A stretch of 64,000 nucleotides of DNA from Sulfitobacter delicatus (GCF_900102535.1 NZ_FNBP01000009.1:96976-160975); one strand, 5' to 3'; positions 16,163 to 25,337 are shown, numbered from the stretch's first letter. The notes: generated by a model not told the origin, from the sequence alone. Numbers and translations are program-made.

Positions 16163-17233
16163 TCAGTCGAACGTCCCGGCACAGCGGCCCAGCAGCATAA
16201 ACGCGCGGGCAGTACGGGTGTCTGCGAGGGCCGAGATTTCCTCATCCGTCGCGTGTTTTTCGAACTCGGCAAAGGTCCGGTCGAAGCGACGCAGGAAGTG
16301 ATGTGCTGCGTCGCGGAAAATCGGATCTTGCCGCATGCGGGCATTCGCCAATGCCAGAGAGGACCGATCGCGGATGCCACCCAGAGGGGCAATCGTCCGA
16401 CCCCGCGCACCACCTGCGAACTGACGCCAGACCTCGGGGCGGGCGCGGTCGGGGCGCAGGTCGTCCATATAGATGCCGTCTTGGCTTAACAGGGTCAGCA
16501 CATCTTGGGCAGCCTGCACAAGCTGCGCGGCTGAGCGGTCTTTCAGCGCACGGCGCAGGGCGTTGAAGCCGGCCTGATCCTCCGCAGTTTCGGGGAAGTT
16601 CAGCGCACGGGTGAAATCCTCCGCCGACAGCGGGGCGGACATGTCGCTGGCCTGCGTACCGAGTGCCAGCGTCGGCTGTTCTTCGGGGGCAGGGGGCTGC
16701 GGCGCCGGTGCTGCTGCTGGGGCAGGGCGGGGGGCGTCTTCGTGCGGGCCATGAAGATTGGCGAGGGCAATTTCAGTTTTGCGAGCACTGGCGACCAGTT
16801 CGTCCAATTTGCGGGATAGATTGCTCTCAGTGCCGCCTTTGTTGCCCTGTTGCTGGCCGATGTAAGCATAACGGATTGCGTCAATCGCGGTTTGCAACCG
16901 CTGGCTTTCCTCGCGCATCACCTTGCTCGCACGGGCCGCCGTGGCTGCAACCCAGATCATCGCAACCGGCAGGAAGACGGCGAGCATGGTCATCAGGAAG
17001 CGCAGCCCGCCGTCGCCCGTCTCTTCTGCACCCTCAGGCATCAGGAACAAAAAGAACACGCCAGCACCGAGCAGCCACAACGCGCTAAGCACGATGGCGA
17101 CCACTTCGATCTCGGTAATAGCGCCACCCTTGGGCCGGTCATAAACGCCGAGCGTCGCAGGCCGGGGGCGGGCATTGGCGGGGGCGCCGCCGTCGCCATG
17201 GTCGGCAGGCGGCGTCTGGTTCGGGTCTGTCAT
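16163..17233 (-). CDS. Hypothetical protein with two membrane spans and a cytoplasmic C-terminal domain
   Basis: 356 aa. A Pro/Asp-rich N-terminal 35 residues is followed by two hydrophobic helices at about 43-65 and 78-100. A charged, probably helical stretch (about 100-155, with RLQTAIDAIRYAYIGQQQ) comes next, then a Pro/Ala linker at about 165-190. The C-terminal domain of about 160 residues contains SAEDFTRALNFPETAEDQ and RRFDRTFAEFEKHATDEE. I recognise no named family. Both termini probably face the cytoplasm. It starts 14 bases after greA on the same strand, so it may be transcribed with it. Confidence 0.8.
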   Translation of the reverse strand: MTDPNQTPPADHGDGGAPANARPRPATLGVYDRPKGGAITEIEVVAIVLSALWLLGAGVFFLFLMPEGAEETGDGGLRFLMTMLAVFLPVAMIWVAATAARASKVMREESQRLQTAIDAIRYAYIGQQQGNKGGTESNLSRKLDELVASARKTEIALANLHGPHEDAPRPAPAAAPAPQPPAPEEQPTLALGTQASDMSAPLSAEDFTRALNFPETAEDQAGFNALRRALKDRSAAQLVQAAQDVLTLLSQDGIYMDDLRPDRARPEVWRQFAGGARGRTIAPLGGIRDRSSLALANARMRQDPIFRDAAHHFLRRFDRTFAEFEKHATDEEISALADTRTARAFMLLGRCAGTFD

Positions 17234-17247
17234 CTGTTCGCTCCTAA

Positions 17248-17718
17248 TCAGGCGTAGACGATTTTAACGACCTCGTAGGATTTCAAACCACCGGGGGTGC
17301 GGACCTCGACGGAATCACCTTCTTCTTTACCAATCAAAGCCCGCGCAATGGGCGATTTGATGTTCAAAAGGCCCTTTTCGATATTGGCTTCGTATTCGCC
17401 AACGATCTGATAGGTCTTTTCTTCTTCGGTGTCTTCGTCAACCAGCGTTACCGTCGCGCCGAACTTGATCGAGCCGGACAGTTTCTTGGGGTCGATCACA
17501 TCGGCGAGCGAGATCACGCCCTCCAACTCTTTGATGCGCCCTTCGATGAAGGACTGCTTTTCCTTAGCGGAATGATACTCGGCATTCTCCGACAGGTCGC
17601 CATGTTCACGCGCTTCGGCGATGGCTTTGATGATGGCAGGCCGCTCCACCGACTTCAGATGCTTGAGTTCGACTTCGAGCGCGGTGTGCCCGTCGCGGGT
17701 CATCGGGATCTTTTCCAT
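17248..17718 (-). CDS. greA: Transcription elongation factor GreA
   Basis: 156 aa, the standard length. Rescues backtracked RNA polymerase by stimulating cleavage of the transcript 3' end. The N-terminal coiled coil carries the [18 protein letters not shown] motif with the acidic tip residues, and the C-terminal FKBP-like domain ends [10 protein letters not shown]. The ATG at 17718 gives the family opening [10 protein letters not shown]; an upstream in-frame ATG at 17748 is disfavoured. The minus strand has TTGACA at 17785-17780 as a possible -35 box, but the matching -10 is poor. Confidence 0.97.
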   Translation of the reverse strand: MEKIPMTRDGHTALEVELKHLKSVERPAIIKAIAEAREHGDLSENAEYHSAKEKQSFIEGRIKELEGVISLADVIDPKKLSGSIKFGATVTLVDEDTEEEKTYQIVGEYEANIEKGLLNIKSPIARALIGKEEGDSVEVRTPGGLKSYEVVKIVYA

Positions 17719-17860
17719 GGCGGTGTGCCTACGTAATGAGGGCCGCACCCGGGGTGAGCCGGGAGGCGGCCGATTGCAGTGTCAACTTGCCAGATACCTG
17801 ACCCAAACTGCCCCCCGATTGCAAGGGCTAAGCGGTTTGCGCATCGGCGGTTGCGCGCCA

Positions 17861-18241
17861 TCAGTCGTATTGGACGACCTCATATTCGATCCCATCGGCG
17901 TCATGGAAGTAGAACCGTTGGCCCGGCTCATAGTCGGCGTGGTTTTCTGGTACGAATCCCTGCGCCTGCACTGCCTTTTCGGTGGCGTCGATGTCTTCTA
18001 CGACAACGGCGACATGGTTCAGCCCGCCAAGAGTGTGATAGCTGCTGGCTTTCGCCTCGGCTGTGCGGCCTGGGTTGTATAGGGCGACATAACGGTCTTC
18101 CGTCCCGACATGTTTGGTATGGCCGCCTGCCATCGCATCGCCCTCCCATCTGATATGCCAGCCAAAGACGTCCTGCATCCAGGCGGCAGTCGCCGCGGGG
18201 TCAGAGACGGTGAAATTCGCGTGTTCGAGTTGTGCTGGCAT
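17861..18241 (-). CDS. VOC family (glyoxalase/bleomycin-resistance fold) protein, probable SoxR target
   Basis: 126 aa, one vicinal-oxygen-chelate module pair: LEHANFTVSDPAATAAWMQD opens the first half, GLNHVAVVVEDIDATEKAV the second, and the end GIEYEVVQYD provides the usual final metal-site Glu. The exact activity (isomerase, dioxygenase or drug-binding protein) cannot be told. It is divergent from soxR across 84 bases that contain a SoxR-type operator, so it is probably induced by redox-active compounds. The ATG start at 18241 is supported by alignment of the first strand. Confidence 0.88.
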   Translation of the reverse strand: MPAQLEHANFTVSDPAATAAWMQDVFGWHIRWEGDAMAGGHTKHVGTEDRYVALYNPGRTAEAKASSYHTLGGLNHVAVVVEDIDATEKAVQAQGFVPENHADYEPGQRFYFHDADGIEYEVVQYD

Positions 18242-18281
18242 GACTTTTCCTTTGTCAGTTTTCTTGTGCCACTTAAGGCTA

Positions 18282-18306
18282 ATTGCTAAACTTAACTTTA
18301 GGTCAA
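18282..18306 (-). promoter_or_regulatory. SoxR-type promoter and operator for the VOC gene
   Basis: The palindrome-like box CTAAACTTAACTTTAG (18286-18301) matches the core of the known SoxR site CTCAAGTTAACTTGAG at 13 of 16 positions. On the minus strand TTGACC (18306-18301) acts as -35, and a 19-base spacer holding most of the box leads to a weak -10, TAGCCT, just below 18282. A 19-base spacer is the hallmark of MerR-family activation. The promoter points to the VOC gene, away from soxR. Confidence 0.65.
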
Positions 18307-18325
18307 GGGATTTTCGGAGGGGAAA

Positions 18326-18781
18326 GTGGCTGTAAATGAAGGGCTGTCGATTGGGGCTTTGGCCAAGCGCACGGGGCTCGCGGTCTCGGCCATCCGCTAT
18401 TACGAGGCGCAGGGGCTGATCGCGCCGTGGCGCAACGCGGGCGGCCAGCGGCGCTTTGACCGGGCCGATCTGCGGCGGCTGAGTTTCATCATGATCGCGC
18501 AGCAGTTCGGTTTCACCCTGCCGCAGATTAAAGCCGAATTGGACCAACTGCCGGGTGGGCGCACGCCGACCAAGGCCGATTGGACCCGCATTTCCCAAAG
18601 CTTTCGCGCCGCCTTGGACGCGCGCATCACCACGCTGACCAAGCTGCGCGACAACCTTAATGGCTGTATCGGCTGCGGCTGTCTGAGCCTCGAAGCCTGC
18701 GCCCTTTATAATCCTGTCGATCGCGCAGGTGAAAAAGGCCCCGGACCGCGCTATCTGATGGGGGACGAACCGGCGGCCTGA
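18326..18781 (+). CDS. soxR: Redox-sensitive transcriptional activator SoxR
   Basis: 151 aa MerR-family regulator. The N-terminal helix-turn-helix includes LAKRTGLAVSAIRYYEAQGL, a dimerisation helix follows, and CIGCGCLSLEAC near residues 113-124 holds the four Cys of the 2Fe-2S cluster sensed by redox-cycling drugs and superoxide. The GTG start lies 5 bases after GGAGG. It is divergent from the VOC gene and faces a matching operator. No soxS is expected outside enterics, where SoxR directly controls a few export or resistance genes; here the VOC gene is the obvious target. Confidence 0.95.
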   Translation: MAVNEGLSIGALAKRTGLAVSAIRYYEAQGLIAPWRNAGGQRRFDRADLRRLSFIMIAQQFGFTLPQIKAELDQLPGGRTPTKADWTRISQSFRAALDARITTLTKLRDNLNGCIGCGCLSLEACALYNPVDRAGEKGPGPRYLMGDEPAA

Positions 18782-18907
18782 AGGGTCGCGCGTCATGTTA
18801 TGTCGCCAGACCGATGTTTTGCGCAATAAACGCAGGGTCGCGATTGCATTGCGTGCGGCGGTGGTTTAGCCAAATCCAAACCGAATTTGCCGTGAGGGAG
18901 CACCACA

Positions 18908-20560
18908 ATGGCCGAGATTGAACGCGAAGCGATGGAATATGACGTTGTGATCGTCGGCGCCGGGCCTGCTGGCCTGTCGGCAGCGATCCGGCTCAAGCAA
19001 TTGGACGCCGATTGCAATGTTGTGGTGTTGGAAAAAGGCTCCGAAGTGGGCGCGCATATCCTCTCGGGCGCGGTGCTCGACCCCTGCGGCCTTAACAAGC
19101 TGATCCCCGACTGGAAGGAAAAGGGCGCGCCGCTGAACGTGCCAGTGAAGGAAGACAACTTCTACGTTCTGGGCGAGGCGGGCAAGCTGCGCCTGCCGAA
19201 CTTCGTCATGCCCCCGCTGATGAGCAACCACGGCAATTACATCGTCTCCATGGGCAACGTCTGCCGTTGGATGGCCGAACAGGCCGAGGAACTGGGTGTC
19301 GAGATTTTCCCCGGGATGGCGTGCTCCGAACTGGTCTTCGGCGAGAACGGCGAGGTCAAAGGTGTCGTCGCGGGCGAGATGGGCAAGAATGCCGACGGCA
19401 CACCGGGGCCGAGCTACGAGCCCGGCATGGAACTGCACGGCAAGTATGTCTTCCTCTCCGAGGGCGTGCGCGGCAGCCTGTCGAAGCAGGTGATCGCGAA
19501 ATACGGTCTCGACGCGGATTCCGAGCCGCAGAAATTCGGCCTCGGCATGAAGGAAATCTGGGAGATCGATCCCGCCAAGCATAATGAGGGCGAAGTCACC
19601 CACACGATGGGCTGGCCGCTGGGCACGAAGAACACCGGCGGGACGTTCATCTACCACCTCGATAACAATCAGGTCTACGTGGGCATGATCGTCGATCTGA
19701 ATTACAAGAACCCACATCTCTATCCCTACATGGAGTTCCAGCGGTTCAAGCATCACCCGATGGTGGCCGAACTGCTCAAGGGCGGCAAACGCGTGGCCTA
19801 TGGCGCCCGCGCGGTGACCAAGGGCGGTTATCAGTCCATGCCCAAGGCGGCCTTCCCCGGCGGCATGTTGCTCGGCTGCTCGGTCGGGTTAGTGAACCTG
19901 CCGCGGATCAAGGGCAATCACAACGCCATGCTTTCGGGCATCGCGGCGGCCGAAGCCGCGCATGAGGCGATCGCGGCGAACCGTGGCGGTGACGTGCTTG
20001 ATAACTACGACGCGGAACTGCGCAATGGCGCGGTCGGCGATGATCTCAAGCGGGTGCGCAACGTCGCGCCTCTGAACGGACGGTTCGGCCTGCTGGGCGG
20101 CCTAACCGTGGGCGGCTTCGACATGTGGACCAACACGCTGGGCTTCTCGCTGCTGGGCACGTTGAAACACGGGAAGTCCGACGCTGAGGCGACCGAGCCT
20201 GCCGACAAGCACAAGAAGATCGATTACCCCAAGCCCGACGGCAAGCTGAGCTTCGACCGTCTGACCAACGTCGCCTTCTCCTTCACCAACCATGAGGAAA
20301 GCCAGCCCGCGCATCTGACGCTGAAGGACCCTTCGATTCCGGTGCAGCACAACCTGCCGAAATACGCGGGCCCCTCGGCGCGCTATTGTCCGGCGGGGGT
20401 CTATGAATTCGTCGAGGACGAAAAGACCGGCGAGACGCGCTTCCAGATCAACTTCCAGAACTGCGTGCACTGCAAGACCTGCGACATCAAGGACCCGGCG
20501 CAGAACATCGTCTGGACCACCCCGCAGGGCGGCGACGGGCCGAACTACCCCAATATGTAA
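18908..20560 (+). CDS. Electron transfer flavoprotein-ubiquinone oxidoreductase
   Basis: 550 aa. Takes electrons from reduced electron-transfer flavoprotein, which is loaded by acyl-CoA dehydrogenases such as the one at 7.6 kb, and passes them to ubiquinone at the inner membrane. It has an N-terminal FAD fold (VVIVGAGPAGLSAAIRL), the GAVLDPCGL region, and near the end a ferredoxin-like segment with CPAGVYEF and NCVHCKTCDIKDP supplying the four Cys of the 4Fe-4S cluster. The terminal GGDGPNYPNM is characteristic. Length is full. GAGGGAG precedes the ATG. A strong hairpin terminator follows. Confidence 0.97.
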   Translation: MAEIEREAMEYDVVIVGAGPAGLSAAIRLKQLDADCNVVVLEKGSEVGAHILSGAVLDPCGLNKLIPDWKEKGAPLNVPVKEDNFYVLGEAGKLRLPNFVMPPLMSNHGNYIVSMGNVCRWMAEQAEELGVEIFPGMACSELVFGENGEVKGVVAGEMGKNADGTPGPSYEPGMELHGKYVFLSEGVRGSLSKQVIAKYGLDADSEPQKFGLGMKEIWEIDPAKHNEGEVTHTMGWPLGTKNTGGTFIYHLDNNQVYVGMIVDLNYKNPHLYPYMEFQRFKHHPMVAELLKGGKRVAYGARAVTKGGYQSMPKAAFPGGMLLGCSVGLVNLPRIKGNHNAMLSGIAAAEAAHEAIAANRGGDVLDNYDAELRNGAVGDDLKRVRNVAPLNGRFGLLGGLTVGGFDMWTNTLGFSLLGTLKHGKSDAEATEPADKHKKIDYPKPDGKLSFDRLTNVAFSFTNHEESQPAHLTLKDPSIPVQHNLPKYAGPSARYCPAGVYEFVEDEKTGETRFQINFQNCVHCKTCDIKDPAQNIVWTTPQGGDGPNYPNM

Positions 20561-20581
20561 GACGCCAATTACGGCTCACTT

Positions 20582-20616
20582 AAAGGACCGGCATGCACCT
20601 GCGTGCCGGTCCTTTT
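20582..20616 (+). terminator. Rho-independent terminator after ETF-QO
   Basis: A 12-base-pair stem AAAGGACCGGCA / TGCCGGTCCTTT (20582-20593 with 20604-20615) around a 10-base loop, ending in TTTT. It lies 20 bases after the ETF-QO stop. The symmetric A and T flanks could also serve the opposite strand, but no minus-strand gene ends nearby. Confidence 0.85.
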
Positions 20617-20725
20617 GCGTTCGGGTCGGCGAAAACCTGTTCGCAGGTCGCTTGAGCAAGTGCGCGCCATTGCGCCCGGGCGCTAGTCTGATAGCCTGAG
20701 CGCAAAGCGATAAGAGGCGGTTTGC

Positions 20726-22435
20726 ATGTTTCGGAATGTCCTAGGTTTCACCAGCGTTGCGGCGCTTTGCATCGGCCTGTCTGCGCCGCTCATGGCGCAG
20801 TCGATCGCCGGGCCCTATCTGGCCGGGCGCCATGCGGCGGTGAACAGCGACTACCCCGAGGCCGCCCGCTACTACACCGAAGCACTGGCGCGTGACCCCA
20901 AGAACGTGGAGTTGATGGAAAGCGCGGTGCTGTCCTATCTCTCGCTTGGCCGCGTCGACAAGGCGTTGCCCTTAGCGCGCAATATGGTGACGATCGGCAC
21001 CAAGAGTCAGGTGGCCGAGATGACCCTCGTGGCCAATCTGGCGAAAGAAGGCGACTACGAGGCGCTGCTAGAGCGTGACAGCGACGCCATTGGCCCTTGG
21101 GTCGGCGGGCTGGTGCAGGCTTGGGCGCATATGGGCGCGGGCGATGTGACCTCCGCCATGAAAGCCTTTGACAGCCTAAGCGAAGAAGCCGGCATGCAGG
21201 GGTTCGTGATGTATCACAAAGCCTTGGCGCTTGCGAGCGTGGGCGACTTTGAAGGCGCAGAAGCCATCTTTGCTGGCGACAATGCAGGCGCCGCGGCCCA
21301 GACCCGGCGCGGGGTCATGGCCTATGCGGAAATCCTCGGCCAGTTGGGCAAGAATGACGAAGCATTGGCAGTGCTGAAAGACGGGTTTGGCGACGACACG
21401 GATCCAGAGATCGACGCGCTGATCGCGCGGCTCGAACAGGACGATGCGGCCCCTTTCGAGCATATGCCCGACGCAACGGCTGGCATGGCCGAAGTCTTCT
21501 TTACCTTCGCCGCCGTGTTGCGCAATGAGGCGGCCGGAGATTACTACGTCCTGCTTTATTCCCGCATTGCGCGTTACCTGCGTCCTGACCATATCGACGC
21601 GCTTCTGTTGACCGCGAGCCTGCTGGAAAACCTTGGCGAACATGAGTTGGCCATCGCTGAATACAAAGCGCTCCCCCCCGACAGTCCGGCCTATCACGCT
21701 GCCGAACTGGGCCGCGCTGAAGCACTCCGTCGCTCGGGCAAGACTGAACAGGCTATCGAAGTGCTGGAGCAGTTGGCACGCAGCCATGGCGATCTGGCTG
21801 TTGTGCATTCAACGCTGGGCGACATTCTGCGGGCCGAGGAAGACTACGACGCTGCGATTGCTTCTTACGACAAGGCGCTGGATCTGACATCTGATGGAGC
21901 GCGCGCCCGTTGGGTGCTCTATTACGCACGGGCCATTGCCAAGGAACGCAGCGGCGACTGGGACGGTTCAGAGGCCGATTTCCGCGCCGCGCTTGAGCTC
22001 AATCCGGAACAGCCTCAGGTGCTGAACTACCTTGGCTATTCGCTGGTTGAGCAAGAACGTAATCTCGACGAAGCGCTCGACATGATCGAACGCGCCGTCG
22101 CAGCCAGCCCCGAAAGCGGCTACATCGTCGATTCACTGGGCTGGGTGTTTTACCGGTTGGGCCGCTATGAAGAGGCGGTTGAGCAAATGGAGCGGGCAGT
22201 GGAGTTGGAGCCGGTCGACCCGGTGGTCAATGACCATCTGGGCGATGTCTATTGGGCGGTCGGACGCCAGCGCGAAGCCGAGTTCCAATGGCGTCGGGCG
22301 CTGTCGTTTGTCGATAAGAGCGATGCCGACTCTGAAGCCGATCCCGAGCGTATGCGCCGCAAGCTGGAGGTCGGTCTTGATGCTGTTCTGGCCGAAGAGG
22401 GCGCCGCGCCGCTGAAGGTTGCCGCTGACGAATGA
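20726..22435 (+). CDS. Secreted tetratricopeptide repeat protein
   Basis: 569 aa. A signal peptide (MFRNVLGFTSVAALCIGLSA, cut after MAQ) is followed by many 34-residue TPR units. Clear ones include YPEAARYYTEALARDPKN near the start and, toward the C-terminus, YDAAIASYDKALDL, WDGSEADFRAALELNPEQP, LDEALDMIERAVAASPES and YEEAVEQMERAVELEPVDP. It probably acts as a periplasmic or membrane-associated scaffold, with no enzyme motif. The stop overlaps the ispE start (ATGA), a coupling that links it to isoprenoid synthesis in expression but says little about function. Confidence 0.9.
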   Translation: MFRNVLGFTSVAALCIGLSAPLMAQSIAGPYLAGRHAAVNSDYPEAARYYTEALARDPKNVELMESAVLSYLSLGRVDKALPLARNMVTIGTKSQVAEMTLVANLAKEGDYEALLERDSDAIGPWVGGLVQAWAHMGAGDVTSAMKAFDSLSEEAGMQGFVMYHKALALASVGDFEGAEAIFAGDNAGAAAQTRRGVMAYAEILGQLGKNDEALAVLKDGFGDDTDPEIDALIARLEQDDAAPFEHMPDATAGMAEVFFTFAAVLRNEAAGDYYVLLYSRIARYLRPDHIDALLLTASLLENLGEHELAIAEYKALPPDSPAYHAAELGRAEALRRSGKTEQAIEVLEQLARSHGDLAVVHSTLGDILRAEEDYDAAIASYDKALDLTSDGARARWVLYYARAIAKERSGDWDGSEADFRAALELNPEQPQVLNYLGYSLVEQERNLDEALDMIERAVAASPESGYIVDSLGWVFYRLGRYEEAVEQMERAVELEPVDPVVNDHLGDVYWAVGRQREAEFQWRRALSFVDKSDADSEADPERMRRKLEVGLDAVLAEEGAAPLKVAADE

Positions 22436-23307
22436 GCCACGCGGATAGGACGGACCTGCCATCGCGTCCCGGCGCCGCTGGCAGTCGGATGGCTTGGGCC
22501 AAAATCAATCTGACCCTTCATGCCACCGGCCAGCGCTCCGACGGCTATCATCTGCTCGATTCGCTGGTCGTTCGCGCGGGGATCGGGGATGAGCTGCGGG
22601 TTGCACCGAGCGACCGTCTCAGTCTGACGATCAGCGGGCCGGGGGCAGCCGGTGTGCCGACCGATGCACGCAATTTGGTTTTGAAGGCTGCTGCGTTGTT
22701 GGATGCAGATCAGGGTCGTGGCGCAGCTTTGCATCTGGTTAAGAACCTGCCTGCGGCCGCCGGCATTGGGGGAGGTTCTGCCGATGCCGCAGCAGCATTG
22801 CAGCTACTGGCTGCGCATTGGGATTTGGTCTTGCCTGAGAACTCTGCACAACTCGGCGCGGATGTCCCGGTCTGCCTAGCAGACGGCCCGCAACGTATGC
22901 GCGGCGTTGGCGATTTACTGACACCGCTGCCGGCGTTGCCCGCGTGTCACCTCGTGCTGGTGAACCCCCGCGTCGACGTGCCCACGCCAAGCGTCTTTGC
23001 GGCTCTAGACAACAAAACACAGCCTGCGATGCCAGAGGTCCTCCCTGAGTTCTCCGCTCTGGCCGAGTTTGTCGATTTCCTTCGCGGCCAACGCAATGAT
23101 CTCGCCGCGCCAGCTATCGCGCGCGCACCGGTGATCGCGGTTTGCCTCGAAGCGTTGGATGACGCACTTCTGGCCCGAATGTCAGGCTCCGGTGCCACCT
23201 GCTTTGGGATCTACGAAACGACTGCGCAGGCTGAAGCAGCGCGGGCCCGCATCGCGGATGCCAAGCCAAATTGGTGGGTCGCTACTGGCCCGGTCTTAGG
23301 CGCTTAA
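22432..23307 (+). CDS. ispE: 4-diphosphocytidyl-2-C-methyl-D-erythritol kinase
   Basis: 291 aa GHMP kinase of the non-mevalonate isoprenoid pathway; it phosphorylates CDP-methylerythritol at the 2-hydroxyl. AKINLTLHATGQRSDGYHLL at about residues 23-42 is the substrate motif, LPAAAGIGGGSADAAAAL the ATP loop, and MSGSGATCFGIY the C-terminal Gly-rich motif. The first 20 residues are variable, and an in-frame ATG at 22489 (MAWAKINLT) could be an alternative start, but the ATGA overlap with the TPR gene supports 22432. It ends convergently, overlapping the polyprenyl synthase stop by four bases. Confidence 0.96.
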   Translation: MSHADRTDLPSRPGAAGSRMAWAKINLTLHATGQRSDGYHLLDSLVVRAGIGDELRVAPSDRLSLTISGPGAAGVPTDARNLVLKAAALLDADQGRGAALHLVKNLPAAAGIGGGSADAAAALQLLAAHWDLVLPENSAQLGADVPVCLADGPQRMRGVGDLLTPLPALPACHLVLVNPRVDVPTPSVFAALDNKTQPAMPEVLPEFSALAEFVDFLRGQRNDLAAPAIARAPVIAVCLEALDDALLARMSGSGATCFGIYETTAQAEAARARIADAKPNWWVATGPVLGA

Positions 23308-24302
23308 CTGATCCGGCTCACAACGTAGTCGGCCAGATCACTCAGCATATCTTTCAGCTCATGATCGGGCAGGGGGGTGAGAGCTTTCTTGGCTTTCTCC
23401 GCCCACTCCCGCGCATCGCGTTGCGTTGCGGTGAGGGTGTCATGCTTGCGCAGAAGAGCCAGCGCGTGGTCGAGATCGCCCTCGTCCTGACGGCCCTTTT
23501 CAATGGTCCGGGTCCAAAAGGCACGCTCTTCCGCGTTGGCTTTGGCCACGGCTTTGATCACCGGCAGGGTCAGTTTGCGCTCTCGGAAATCGTCGCCCAC
23601 GTTTTTACCCGTCGCGCCGGTATCGCCTTGATAGTCGAGCAGATCGTCGACGATCTGAAAAGCGACGCCAAGCGCGTCGCCGTAGTCAAATAGGGCGCGC
23701 ACCTGATCTTCGGGCGCATCGGCGATGACACCACCGACTTCCGTCGCAGCAGAGAACAGTGCCGCGGTTTTGCCGCGCACCACTTGCAGGTAGACCGCTT
23801 CATCGGTTGCTAGGTTCTGGGCCGCAGTCAGTTGCAGCACTTCGCCTTCCGCAATGGTCGCGGCTGCGTTGGACAAGATGCGCATGACAGGCATGGAGCC
23901 CGGCTCGGTCATCAACTGAAAGCTGCGGGCAAAGAGGTAGTCGCCCACCAGCACGGAAGACTGGTTGTCCCACAGCAGGTTCGCCGTAGGGCGTCCCCGC
24001 CGTTGAGCGCTTTCGTCAACTACGTCGTCATGCAGCAGAGTGGCGGTATGGATAAACTCCACCGTGGCGGCTAGATGCACGTGATAGGGGCCGGTGTAGC
24101 CACACATCCGCGCGGCAGCGAGGGTGAGCATCGGGCGCAGACGTTTGCCACCGGCTTCGACCAGATGTGCGGTGACTTCGGGGATGCGGGGCGCGTGTTT
24201 TGACGCCATACGCTCGCGGATCAGAGCGCTGACAGCCTCCATATCCTCGCTCAGATAGGCCGCCATGCGGTCGTGCGGTTTGTCCTTCACATCACTTTTC
24301 AT
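23304..24302 (-). CDS. Polyprenyl diphosphate synthase (long-chain, ubiquinone side chain)
   Basis: 332 aa trans-prenyltransferase. It elongates farnesyl diphosphate with isopentenyl diphosphate to the long chain used for ubiquinone, probably octa- to decaprenyl. The first Asp-rich motif is LLHDDVVDES and the second FQIVDDLLDYQGD; GGKRLRPML and the conserved GKTAALFSAA are also present. The ATG at 24302 is 7 bases after GGAG; the adjacent ATG at 24305 is closer. It is divergent from the DUF2007 gene (55 bases). Its tail meets ispE, so two isoprenoid genes sit end to end. Confidence 0.95.
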   Translation of the reverse strand: MKSDVKDKPHDRMAAYLSEDMEAVSALIRERMASKHAPRIPEVTAHLVEAGGKRLRPMLTLAAARMCGYTGPYHVHLAATVEFIHTATLLHDDVVDESAQRRGRPTANLLWDNQSSVLVGDYLFARSFQLMTEPGSMPVMRILSNAAATIAEGEVLQLTAAQNLATDEAVYLQVVRGKTAALFSAATEVGGVIADAPEDQVRALFDYGDALGVAFQIVDDLLDYQGDTGATGKNVGDDFRERKLTLPVIKAVAKANAEERAFWTRTIEKGRQDEGDLDHALALLRKHDTLTATQRDAREWAEKAKKALTPLPDHELKDMLSDLADYVVSRIS

Positions 24303-24357
24303 CATACTTCTCCGCGTCAGGCTCGACACGCCGCCGATCCGGCTCTACATCTTTGAT

Positions 24358-24573
24358 ATGAAGGAACTTTTGCGCAGCACCGACATGACCATAATCGCCT
24401 TTGCCTCCGCCCTTCTCAGGGGGGAGGATATAGCCTGCTTTGAAATGGACGTAAACATGAGCGTGCTCGAAGGCGGCATCGGAATTTTCCCGCGCCGGCT
24501 GATGGTGCACCCCAATGACCATGACGCTGCCGTAAAGGTGATGCGGGACAATGAAATTCCCCTCGGGCTGTGA
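24358..24573 (+). CDS. DUF2007 domain small protein
   Basis: 71 aa with the family opening MKELLRSTD, a middle GEDIACFEMDVNMSVLEG and the end MVHPNDHDAAVKVMRDNEIPL. DUF2007 proteins are small cytoplasmic proteins of unknown function, sometimes called putative signal transducers. No good ribosome binding site is visible before the ATG at 24358; the next ATG (24385) would remove the conserved opening, so the earlier one is kept. The stop overlaps the following GTG start (GTGA). Confidence 0.85.
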   Translation: MKELLRSTDMTIIAFASALLRGEDIACFEMDVNMSVLEGGIGIFPRRLMVHPNDHDAAVKVMRDNEIPLGL

Positions 24574-25337
24574 GCCTTTTCGCTGACGAAGATTTGACCT
24601 GCGACGCCTTTCTGGGCGGTAAATTGCACCTCTGGCAGCCACGCCGGGGCCGGGGTTATCGCGCGGGGGTAGACCCGGTTCTATTGGCTGCGAGCGTGCC
24701 CGCCCTGGCAGGGCAAACGGTGTTGGAGCTGGGCTGTGGTGCCGGAGCTGCGGCGCTTTGTCTCGGGGCGCGGGTGCCGGGGCTGAGCCTTACGGGATGC
24801 GAGTTGCAACCGGCCTATGCGGAACTGGCCCGCCGCAACGGGGGAGGGGTGCTGGAAGTGGTTGAGGCCGATATCACAGACATGCCCCTGCACCTGCGCG
24901 ATCGGCAATTCGATCACGTCTTGGCCAATCCGCCCTATTTCGACCGTGCTGCTTCAATCCAGTCGCATGACCCGGGGCGCGAGACGGCGCTCGGAGAAGC
25001 GACGCCGTTGCGGCAATGGGTGCGGGTGGCTGCTAAACGGCTGAAGCCCAAGGGACATTTGCATTTCATCCACCGAGCAGAACGGCTGCCTGAACTGCTC
25101 GGCGCGTTGCCGCACGAGATGGGAACGATCGAGGTGCTGCCTTTAGCGCCGCGTCCGGGGAGGCTGCCCGAATTGATTCTCCTGCGGGCACGCAAGAACG
25201 GGCGCGGGGCCTTTCGGCTTTATAACAGTTACGTGATGCATGAGGGTGTGCGGCACGAGGGTGATGGCGACAGCTATGTTCCCGAGATCAAAGCCGTCTT
25301 GCGCCGCGGCGCGCCGCTTATTTTTCCCGCGCCTTAA
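24570..25337 (+). CDS. SAM-dependent methyltransferase, TrmN6-like
   Basis: 255 aa Rossmann-fold methyltransferase. VLELGCGAGAAALCLGAR is the SAM-binding loop, and VLANPPYFDR gives the NPPY motif of enzymes that methylate an amino group of a base. The family includes tRNA1(Val) A37 N6-methyltransferase, which is the best guess. The early GYRAGVDPVLLAA matches that group. It starts at GTG, overlapping the DUF2007 stop by four bases, so the two are translated together. Confidence 0.88.
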   Translation: MSLFADEDLTCDAFLGGKLHLWQPRRGRGYRAGVDPVLLAASVPALAGQTVLELGCGAGAAALCLGARVPGLSLTGCELQPAYAELARRNGGGVLEVVEADITDMPLHLRDRQFDHVLANPPYFDRAASIQSHDPGRETALGEATPLRQWVRVAAKRLKPKGHLHFIHRAERLPELLGALPHEMGTIEVLPLAPRPGRLPELILLRARKNGRGAFRLYNSYVMHEGVRHEGDGDSYVPEIKAVLRRGAPLIFPAP

